Below are positions 50,978 through 62,900 of a stretch of DNA of 64,000 nucleotides, piece by piece (position 1 is the stretch's first letter; the number at the start of each line of letters is the position of its first letter). The notes under the pieces are model-generated. The model saw nothing but the letters and a program-made list of their open reading frames with translations. It did not search any database and had not been told where the DNA came from. A program made the translations under genes and the position numbers. This stretch comes from Ophiura sarsii (Eukaryota; Echinodermata; Ophiuroidea; Amphilepidida; Ophiuridae): positions 66,436,919 to 66,500,918 of the forward strand of contig CM069452.1 in the NCBI GenBank assembly GCA_035610835.1, given 5' to 3'.

Positions 50978-53900
50978 CATACGCACAGACAGACACACAT
51001 TACATGATGACAAAATCCCCTTCTGGTTTTATAAACCAGGGGGATAAAAAGTGATTTGATAGGGTTTTGACATATCTAAACCCTATCGAATGCTCATTTG
51101 ATAAGGTTTTGATAGTGATTTGATATACTTTTGATTTCTCCATCGCACAAAAACTCGCTGCTCTTGCTTCTAGCAAATAATTGCAACCCCGCTTGTCCTA
51201 TTCGAGAGAAGCCTAATCAGTGAAATAAGAGAAGATATATGGCGACACTGGTGCATTATGGGTATGGACTAGTCCATTTTGCTTTAAAGGGAAGGATTAT
51301 TTTGAGAGGAGCCAGTTTCAGAGAGATATACTAAAAGTTAGTCACCCTGGTCACCGAAGGACGAATGCAAGATAATAAACGGTTTGCAAATCTATCCTAC
51401 ATTAAGAATTTGGTTTTAGGAAATTAATCTTTTGTCAGGTCAATTAAAAGACCAATAAAAATAGGGGCACTTAGCATCTACCTGTAAGGGTTAAAAAGTA
51501 TATGAAAAATTAAAAGCTGATAAATTGTAATGCATTATCATGCCAAATAGCCTATGAGGGGACTGATAAATTCCTTGTTTGATTAGGGCCATTCACAACT
51601 ATTTAATAATCCTACCATAAATCCTATGATAGACAGGGATCACTGGCTTGGTAATTTTCTTTTGAAATTTAAGATTGATAAATCTCAATTTGCAAAGAAT
51701 TTATGGTATTGTGTTTCTATGTAAACAGCCAATGACAATAACAAAAAAAAAGAATATACTGCTGACCCATGTCTTGCACATTGGTTGAATTGAGTCACTT
51801 CTTTTTTGAACTTAAGGAGCCATTTGAGATAATGCATCACAAATATCAGATAGCAAAGTCATATATGTCAGTTCTTTACCATCTTCTAATTATAACTTTC
51901 ATGTCTAAATTTTTCGTTTGGTACCTGTAGTTTCAAGCAAGCTCTCCTCAGCAGTTTAACATGACTATACACCAATTCTTCCGCATCTTCCTTGCGTACA
52001 ACCACCGGTCTTCTGCAAGTCTTGTCCTCAGCTCTGTTAAGATTATCAATCTCAAGGTAATGCTCAGAAGCATCTCCAAGCACTGTCCTCCTGTAGATAG
52101 AACCAGGTCCCCCATGCTCAGAGCCAGCGCCTCCATGGGCTTCAACAGGTCCCTTAAATATGTCAGTTTGGGTTTGTATTATGGCAATGCGTCCTCCACT
52201 TCCACCACCATTAGCTGTGGAATATGTAAAATATTAAATGTACAGCTATTAGGTAAATGTTAAGATTATTATCTAGGTCTACTTTTATTCATTTACAAGA
52301 GCAAAGTTTTAGTTATGTACACATTACATGCAAAGGCAAAGGCAATAACAATGTACAAAGGCATCTCACCAATTGTTTTAAGCTAACTTCATAGGTTAAC
52401 TTGCTCAAGTTTACAAACAATTGTGCAATTATAATCTATACTATAAAGAGAAAATATGCGCCATCTTGAATATGATGGTCTTCTTTCAATGCGTCGATGT
52501 GTAACGGTCACTGACGATGGAGGAAATTAGAAAGCCTTATGCTTTCAATGTTAATAAGGGCTGATATACTTACCATATGTCGATTCAATACAAAAATTGC
52601 ATTTAACATTCGTGAAATAGCAGAACTTTCTGACCAAAAAACCAGTATATGTACCACATATGAAAGAAATACCTCCCAACACTACATCCATCGACCGTAT
52701 CCTCAGATATCGTACCGCCCAACCGTATCCCTGTAATCATCCTCTTCATTCAAAAAAATCCCATCAGAAGGACGCGATTTCTGTGCCGTGCCGAAATTAA
52801 GTAGGTTGTTGCACGTGCGGCTAGGGATTAGTTGACTTTAGGATATCTAGTAGCAGATAAATCTTTATAACTGACTTTTTATTACGTGTTTTAAACATAG
52901 GACCTAATTTTTGCAATATTTTTGCTCAAGTTTGGACGATCGGGTGCGACCATTTTCGGTTAATGAGATATGGTGTGAAAACCCTCCGTTGCGGACGTAC
53001 GCAGAGAAAGTGATTTTTGTCAGTATACCTGTATTCCTATCAAAAGTTCTCTGAAGTGTTCAGGTCTGTAATGAAATCTAATATTGTTTTGTTTGTAAGA
53101 GGGACAAACCTAAAGAAAACAAACAGAGAAAATTATCAGAACCTTTATCTCCCGCTTCTCCTTGCCTGATAGTTAAGGTTACAATGTTACAAACTCTCTT
53201 ACCATAAATAGCATTCACAGTAGCTGAACCCCCGTGACTTCTGATAGTACCATGCCCAATCAATGCACCAGTATCAATGACAATGCTGCCCCCACTGCCT
53301 CCCCCTGCTGCAGTGTTAATAGTACCTGGCAAACCATTAGCTGATATCACACCATCACATGTTACAGTCTAGAAAACAAATGATACATTGCATCAAGAAT
53401 AAATGTAATCAAACCCTGATACTATTTAAACACAATTTAGCATACTTTTGCACACAGTATAGTTTCCAAATTCTTCAAAGATGATCAATATGATAGTCAC
53501 CAAGACTGAAGTGAAAATGCAAAGGGTAGTGAGTGACCCAAGCCAAGATATCTAAATGCAGAAATAAATATTGTCAGCTAGTCTTCTTTTTCATGGACTA
53601 AAAGAGCGATAACACACTCACCTTGCCAAAGTTGAGTAAACTTCTCTTTTGACCCATGGTGTAAAATGTGCATGTACAATTAAATGCAATTAAACTCAAT
53701 TCAATTTATTCAGCAAAAGTAATACAAACAAATATTAATACAATATCAAGTTGAGGCTAGGAACCCCAGTGGAAACCCTGATAGACGGGCTTATATAATG
53801 GGGACCCTTGACACAAAAATAGAATGATAGCAAATAAAGCATTTTTAATGACGGGAGAACAGAAAACACGAAACAAGATCAAACAGAACAGCACAAAAAC

Positions 53901-56900
53901 AATACACTTGACAAAGACACACAGAAACAAAAAGAGAACAATACAGAACACATGTTCATGGCAAGAGACAAAAGTTACCAAGTTTAAAGTATCAGAGCGG
54001 ATAGAATGAAAATAGAGGAAGATGAGTAGAAAAGAAGAGGAGCGAACAAAGTCTATGTTTTACTAAGAGAAAGATTGGTGTGTGTGGTGTGTACAAAGGA
54101 GCCCCATGATCTAGATTTAAATTGATGCCAAACAGTTACTCCTCGTTTGAAGTATTGCTAGTTCTGCAGGCATGTTGCACCGATAATATTATTCACATGG
54201 TAACAATAAAGATAATTCAAATGTTAAGCTTATTGCAAAGAAACACCTAACTCACCTTGCCAACATTGAGGTGTATATGTCCACCACCTGACCCACCAGA
54301 TGCACCACCACCTCCACTTCCAATATTATTGAGTTCAAATAAACGGCCATAGGCTGACCCTCCTGTTGCATGCTGTGTTGAACCTCCTATAACATGCTTA
54401 GTTGATCCTCCTACGAAATAAAGGATTTTGATAAATTTTGATAATTACAAGTACCACTGATTCTAAAATGTAGTAATAAATTCAAGAAACTGAAAGCCTT
54501 CGTAAATAATTCCGTGACGACTTTACTGTCACATTATGTGACACATTTTGCACTGCTACTGTAAATTATGAACAAAAATCCTATATCCTCTAACTGGTGT
54601 AATGTATATCAGTTACAATTCTTCAGTGACAAACCTACCTTGAGCACTATGTCCAGCTCCAGAGCTTCCAGCCCCATGATCATACCCACGTCCAGGTCCC
54701 TGTCTTGATCCATATCCACTGCCATCTGAGTTAATCACACCACCTGCTTCAACTATCAGCTCACCAGATGTTACATTCACATACTGAGTCTCCAGGCTTA
54801 ACAGGCCTCCATGTTTGATGAAGAAATTACCATAGTCCAGCACCGGCCATGTTGGATTCATATGTATGGCAAGTTTGGCTCGATTATTTACAGATACTTT
54901 GCCAATTATTAGTAAACCTGGAGTATGCATATCATAAGGCTCATCATCATACCATTGAGATTTCTGTTGTAATACAGCAGTGTGAGCTTTGCCAAGAAAC
55001 TGGAGTTCTCCATCTCTCTCTAATATGAGTTCTTCAACACCCGTGAGTCTGCCTTCAATGATGACTACTTCTGTAAGGATGATGACAGTAGTTGGCAGAA
55101 TGATTTCCCCACCCCAGTCTATATGGAAGCCACAGGGAGCATCAAGGTATGTATGGGTTGACTCTACAATATGGACGAATAGTCGTTGGCGATTCTGTAC
55201 CCTTATAAGTCCTTTTTTGTTGCCTGTTAACTCATGTGCCACTACAGTGACATTGTGAGCTTTTTCTGGGTGGTAAAAGTGAAGGTAAGAATGCCCTTCA
55301 ATTTGTACTTCATCAAACTCGTAAAACCAGGTGCCTTCTTCCATCACGACAGCAGGATGGTTAACTTCAATAACTTCATTGTCAATTTTGAGTTTGCTGT
55401 GCTCTGGTTTAAACTCAGTCAGGTTCATGTTTGGGTCAGAATATTTGAGTTCTCTATACTGTGGGCCTCGTTGTGATTCATACTTGTACACAGTTCCTGC
55501 AGCACCATTGCCTAGTGCTGGATTGGAATGAGATGATCCAGACGAGCCTCCAGTGGCAGTGTATAGACCACCATACTTATTCTGATGTCTGATGTGGATT
55601 CCTATTCTACCACCACCACCGCCAGCACCTTGTCCCAATCCTTCACCCCCACTTGCTTTGACTTCACCATGACCTGTTGTGTTTGTTGCTTCTATCAAAA
55701 TGCTTCCACCACTGCCGCCACCTGCATTGACTCCTGCAGCATCCTGCCCACTTGCAGATATGTATCCATTAATATGAATCAATTTGCCAACAAGCCAATG
55801 CAGGGATCCACCACCAGAACCTCCAATATCACTACTACTGGCCCCACCTCCACTGCCAAGCTCTAATGGGGTGTAAACTGACCCATATGGATGACTAGGT
55901 TGAGCATTTACAAAATGCCCTGCAGTGCCTCCATGACTACCACCAGTGCCATATCCATTAGGACTTGTTCTTCCAGCACCAGGTCCAGATTGGCTTGCAT
56001 GACCTTTTCCATCCAATAGCAGCATTCCCTCACTCTCTAAATCAGCATGATCAGACTCAATCAATCCATGATTCATGACAAACCTTCCCTGATACTTGAT
56101 CGCCAAGAAGTCAACTTTAACAATGATATCTTGTAACACCTTCAAGAAAGACATCTGTCCACCTTTCTTGATGTATAATTGAGGATAGGAACAATTCCCT
56201 TCATCTGTTATATGCACATATTCTCTATTTTCAACAAATGCTGTCTGTGCAGTTGAAGTAAAAGTAACATCTCCTTCATCTTCTATGTAAAGATCATGAA
56301 CTCCTGTGAAGAGTCCATGGATCTCAGTTCTTGTTCCATGCATATGAACCTCTGAAGGTAGCACAATCTCTGCACCATAATCAATGATATAGCTACATGG
56401 TGCTTCTGTCTTGTTATTGACTGACTCTACAACTTCTACATACACAGTTTGGTTGTTTCTTAGATGGAGTTGGCCTGTCCTGTCCCCAATGAATCTATGG
56501 ACGGTTACATTGACAGGCTGTCCTTCAGGAGTGTCTGGATGATATATAATAAGTCTAGATGCACCTGTTAGCTCCATCTCATCAAACTCATATGTGAATG
56601 TATCTTCCTCAAGAATCACTGAGGCTACAGGCACCTGTAAGCCTTCATTATCTACATGCAAATAATGGTGATCAGTCTCCAACAGTGTTGCGTTTGTCCT
56701 TTTGATGTATTTTCTCTTGCGATACTGCAGTGGTCGTAAGTTCTCTTCCAGATATGCAGTTCCTGCAGCAGCTCCAAGTGGGTCAAGTTGGTCAAGCGGT
56801 TGTGCTATTCCTCCTTTCCCACCACGATCTATAAATCTTCCACCATAGGTGTATCTCCATCTACAGTGGATTGCTATGCGTCCTCCAGCACCACCACCGC

Positions 56901-59900
56901 CATGTCCTACTCCATCTCCACCATGAACATCTATCACCCCATGTCCAGTCATATTAGTTGCTTCTATAAGAACACTCCCACCGCTGCCACCACCAGAGTC
57001 TCCACCCACACCAGGCATACCACGTAAACCAAGCAAACCATTCATTTCCAAGTAATGGCTGATAATCCAGTGTAATTCACCGCCTCCACTGCCACCAGTT
57101 CCAGCTGAGCTTCCTCCTCCACTGCCTAGTTGCAAGGCTGTGAAAATGGATCCATAAGGTTGTCTTACTAAGGCAATATTAGCACCACCTCCTTCACCGC
57201 CGTGTGCTGCTCCATAACCGATGCCATCTATAACAGGTCCCCTACCCGGTCCATTGTCAGCAGGATGTCCGTGTCCATCAAACTGGAACACACCTTCACT
57301 CTCCACCCATCCATATGTTGAATAAACCACCACATGGTTCATATACAATTCTCCCTGATACTTGACCCTCAGTTCACTTGATTCCAATGTCATAGTATCT
57401 GCTATTTTTAAAAATCCTCCCCATCCTCCACGCTTGATGGTCACAGTTCCAAAAGTAAAGTTTCCTGGGGGGGAAATGTCAAAATACTGGCGATTCTCTA
57501 TCCTTCCTGTTTGAGCAGTTGAGTAGAATTCAATCCAAGCTCCATCCTCTATGTACAAATGATGAACTCCAATCATCATTCCTCTAAGTGTACTGTTTGT
57601 TCCATGGACATGGAATTCTGCAGGCAAGACAATCTCAGCTCCTTCATCTACAATGTAGCTACATGGAGCTGCTGTCTTATTACTTACTGATTCAACAAAT
57701 TCCACAAATGCTGTCTGGTTAACTCGTAAATGTAGTTGTCCTGATCTGTCACCAATGAACTTATGAACTGTGATGTTGACTCTCGTTTCGTTATCTAGAT
57801 GATAAATCAATAATCTGGATGCCCCAGTCAATTCCATTTCATCAAACTCATATTCAGTTTTGTATTCCTCTCGAATCAAAGTTGCTGGTGGAACTGACAC
57901 GCCATCATTGTCCACATGAATGTATGTGTGGTCAACTTCAAGGAAGGTTGTGTTGTGCATTTTATCATATTTCTTATGTCTATATTCAAGTTCCCTTAGA
58001 TTTTCTTCTTTGTAAATAGTACCTGCTGCCCCTCCATGAGAAGACTCATACCCTGTACCACCAAGACCACCATTGTCAATGAATCTTCCTCCATACTGAT
58101 ACCTCCAACGGCAATGGATACCCACTCTTCCACCAGATCCTCCTCCACCTCGATTTGAGCCTCCACCACCACTCACTGCAATCATTCCATGACCTGTCAT
58201 GTTAGTTATTTCAATCAAAGCAGATCCACCACTACCACCTCCTGCATCTCTTCCACTACCATCTTGACCACGGAGCGCCAACTCTCCATTCAATTCCAGC
58301 TTCTGCCCAACTCTCCACCACAAGACTCCTCCACCTCGCCCTCCTCTTCCTGTTCCATTTCCACCACCACTGCCCATCAGGAGTGGATTAAACACAGTAT
58401 TGTATGGATTACCTCCATAAGGTGGTGGTCCACCACCTTGCCCTCCATGTCCTGCACCCATTCCTAAGCCATCTGTGTTGGTAAATCCTGCTCCAGGACC
58501 TCCCTCAGGATAATGTCCTCTTGCATCCAGGTGAAAGATTCCTTGACTTTCTATCCATGCCCAAGTTGAATCTATTTCTACATCATTCATGTAAAGTTCT
58601 CCCTGGTATTTCACCCGAAACTCACTCACAATAAGACTCATAGGATGCGTGATGCGTTGGAACTCAGCTCTGGACCTGCGCTCTACTGTGAATGTTGCGA
58701 AGCTAAAATTTCCTGGAGCCGTGATGTGAATGTACTCTTGATTCTCTACTAATGCAGTTTGTGCAGTTGATTCAAAGACAACATCAGCACCACTTGCTAT
58801 GACAAGGTTGTGAACACCAGTGATGCGGCCAGCGAACAAACTTCTTACTCCGACAAGATCAACATTCGATGGGAAGAAAATTTCTGCTCCGGCATCTATT
58901 TGGTAACTACAAGGGGCTATTGTTGCATTGGTTTTTGATTCAACTACTTCCACATAAATCGCTTGGTTTTTACGCAAGTGAAACAATCCTGTTCTGTCTC
59001 CAAGAAACTTGTGAACAATCACCGTAACATTTGGTGAAAATTGAGGGTGGTGAATTCTGATATTGGCGTAGTTTGTAAGATGAACTTCATCAATTTCATA
59101 GAAATCCGCCTGTTCTTCCATCAGCATAGTAAACAGCCAGGGTGCATCTTGTTTTGTATTATCAATAGACAGATATGTATGCTGTGCTGTGACATAAGTA
59201 GTGTTTGTATCAGGATCATATTTGATGTCAGAGTACTGTGGTCCTCTGGCCGTCTCTTCTTTGTACACTGTGCCTGCAGCTCCAAAATGTAAAATATTGT
59301 TTCTACCCCCAAAGGACTTCAGCTGACCAGCAAATGCATAGACATGCCTAGCATGGATGGCAATACGTCCACCAGCACCTCCGTATCCAAGTCCATTGTT
59401 TCCATGGGAATCTGGCTGAGCAGCATTGCCTCCATTTACGTTAATTTCTCCATGTCCGGTAAAATTTGTCGTTTCAATCAAAATACTTCCTCCACTACCC
59501 CCACCAGCATTACCCCCTTCTCCATACCCACCTTGCAAGTGAATACACCCATCAACAGTCAATAGAGCTCCATTTTGCCAATGTAATAGTCCACCACCTG
59601 AACCACCTATACCACCACCGCTACCACCACCACTTCCAAGATGCATAGGGACATACAATGATCCATAGGGATCTCCACCTGTCAATGGTTGTGGAGCGCC
59701 ACCATAGCCACCATGGCCAGCACCATACCCTATTCTATCCGATGTCCATCCAGCTCCTGGACCTGTTTCACTCTTAAAACCTGTATCATTAAGATTCAGT
59801 TCTCCTAAGCTTTCAATATTGGCATGACCTGTGTCTATATTACCATGATTCATGTTGACTCTGCCTTCATACTTGATGTTTATCCAACTTGCTGTAATTG

Positions 59901-62900
59901 TCAAATCGCCTTTAATTTTCTGCAGCTGCATGACAGAGCCTCTTTGCACAGTAATTTCACTGAAACTGATATTACCAGGAGTTGTGATGAACTCATAGGA
60001 GCCATTTGACATCAAAGCAGTCTGAGTGGTTGATGAAAAGACAACATCTGCTCCTTCTGCAACAAAGAGATCATGCACACCAGTGACCAGACCATCAATG
60101 AAAGTTCTGGTACCAAGCAAAAAGAGAGTTGATGGGAAGATGATTTCTGTTCCATCATCAATCCTGTAGCTGACAGGAGCTATTGTGAATCCACTTTGTG
60201 ACTCAACAACCTCACAAAACATCTTCTGATTGAAACGTAGATGCATTTGTCCAGTATGATCACCAATAAATTTGTGCGCCACCAGTGTTGAGTTTGTGCC
60301 ATGCATCCACAATACAACATGGTTTCTTAGTTCAATTTCATCAAATTCAAAATAGTTGTACTCTTCATTTTCGATGATGGTTGGAAGCATGTCATTACGG
60401 TTTTGGTTATCCAATAAGAGCTTTGTGTAACCATCTTTCCACATGGTTTCATTGAATTCATTCCTGCTAGCTCTGCGGAATTGTAAACCAGCATTTGTAT
60501 CAGTGTAGTAAACAGTGCCACTTGCCCCATTAGCTGCATTGAAGTTTTGACAACTAGTCCCTGTGCAACCACCTAATGCCAGGTAGTCACCAGTGAACTC
60601 TCGTAACCAGGATACATGAACAGCTATGCGACCACCTGCACCTCCACATCCTTGCCCATGACCAGCACCCCCATTGACAGACATCCGTCCATGTCCAGAG
60701 AATAGAACAGTTGTGATGTAAATACTTCCTCCACTTCCACCTCCGCTGTTTCCTCCTATAGCATCACCCCCTCTGGTATCCAGTAATCCATCTAAATGTA
60801 ATTCATGTCCTACATGTATCTCTATGGTGCTACCACCAGATCCAGCATTGGTACCACCGCCACCACCACTGCCAGGGTGAATTGCTTTGGTGTAAGATCC
60901 ATACCCAAATCCTACATTAAAGCATATATCAATCAAATTATCAAGCTTATTCAAAAGGCACTCAAGCCAATGACTTCAACAGTGATTTATACTGAGTAAA
61001 CAATTGACCTATGAGTTAGTTCTCAATATTTCCAGGTTATAAGGTGAAATGATATTTCGCTGTTTGAGTGCAAGACATTGTATGAACACAAACATATAAT
61101 ATCTGCCATTTGCATAATTCTTAAATAATCTACTTCCTTATCATCAATAACATACAAATAGTACAACAGAAGAATTCATTCGACAGTATCAGTTTAAAAT
61201 TGAAGCTTTTATGTTATCCTTTTGAAATCCAAAGTCTTAATCATTTTGATGATTGAGAAGCACTTCAAAATATGTCAAGAGCTCTAATATTTTTTTATTT
61301 GGACACCTTGTACAAAATTCATGTCTACAATAGTAAGTCTCTATTTATATTATTAATCATATTTTACCTGTTGTGTAGTTGAGTAAGTGAGTACATCCAC
61401 CAAACCCTCCATGTCCTGCACCTATCCCTCTATCACCCACACTGCCTCCAGGACTGTCCCCTTCTCCTGCACCAGGTCCCCTAGCTGAAGTCTGTATCAT
61501 TGCTTCTCCCTCAATGTGAATGTTAGATGCTTGGATTTTAACAGACTCTGCCAAAATGCTTGATTTGTAACGCATGTTAATGTCATTTATGTCTAATTGC
61601 ATGTGGTTTGGGTAGGTGAGCAGAGACATGGCTTCAAGGTTTAGTACACCAAGTCTTATTTTGCCTACAAAAAAGAAACGGTTCATTGACATTGATAAGT
61701 GAAAATTATTGCAAAGGTATCTTGCATGTGCTTTCATCAGAAATATCAAAATACGACCTTGTTTTATACATGAATTTACACGTTTTATTTTGATAGGTGG
61801 CTAGGAGTTTGTTTTTAATGAAAATAATATGATAAAGACAAATGCAATAATTGAGGTACTTTTAAAATAATAAATTGTAAAACTCTACAACTTAGCTGTA
61901 TCAAAACACTTTGACACTTTCAATTTAGCAATTTTCTTCAAAGTGATCTATTTTTTCAATATGTGGATGACATTCGCCATTGGATGATTGAAAACAAACT
62001 CAGGTTGAATAAAGACAGAATTATTTATTGCTTCATCTCTGCATCAGAAGAAGAAAGTAGAAAACATCAGTCTTCTTCTTAATGGTGTAGAAATATTTCC
62101 GTCTTAGTCTGTTAGAAACCCTGGGGTTGTTTTTGATCATCAAATGCATATCTGATCATGTAACTCAATTATGTAAATCTATATCATCTGGCTGATAAGA
62201 AACATCTACAGAATTCGCCCATACATTGACTATGAAACATGTCACAATACTTTTAGAGCTGTTATCCAATGGTGTATCCAAGAGAGATCTGAAACGTCTG
62301 CAAAAATTGCAGAATAGGTGTGCACGGTCAATATGTTGTAAAGCAAATTCTGAGCATGTTACCCCCTCTTGAGTCAACTACATTGGCTGCCAGTCAATGA
62401 GAGGATTGTATTCAAGACATTAGTCTTTGTGTATAAGTCGCTGAAAGGGCTTTCCCCTCAATACATGAAAAAACCTCCTTGTGGTTAAAGGATCTTGCAA
62501 TGCTATGATAACACGCTCGGCCGATACCGTTTCCTTCTTAGTTCCTCGGACTAAGAAGGATGCTGGGGATAGCGCCCTTTCAGTGGCAGCTCCCATCAAC
62601 AACAAATGCTGCTACCATTTCACCATACTGTTATAACACTTACCTAATGTTGGTTCCTCTATGTATGACCCATTGTTAAGTTGTGCATTAGTAGCATGAG
62701 GTCCTATAACCATTTCCTTATTCTCAGCAACAGTCAAATTGTACACACCACTCAGTTGACCATCTAGATAGAATGGTGGATCATGCAAGCCTATGATGCG
62801 GAAATCTGGCACCAGGTATAGTTCACCGTACTGATCAACTTGGAAGTTAACAGGTGGAAGGGCTCTATGTACAGCTGCCTGAGTGTATTCCACATAAAAT

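Larger units (their letters stand above)
48837..51924 (-). other. Intron 7 with an inverted-repeat element and minisatellite
   Basis: Phase 0, 3.1 kb. It holds the element at 49051-51328. Repeats of the form GATAGGGTTTTGATAGT lie near 49365-49545 and 51045-51135. Confidence 0.8.

Noticed and set aside
53757..54009. Short hydrophobic frame on minus strand (VLFLFLCVFVKC) as a possible small membrane protein
   Set aside because: Lies in an A/T-biased intron between exons 5 and 6, with no homologous motif and no splice support.
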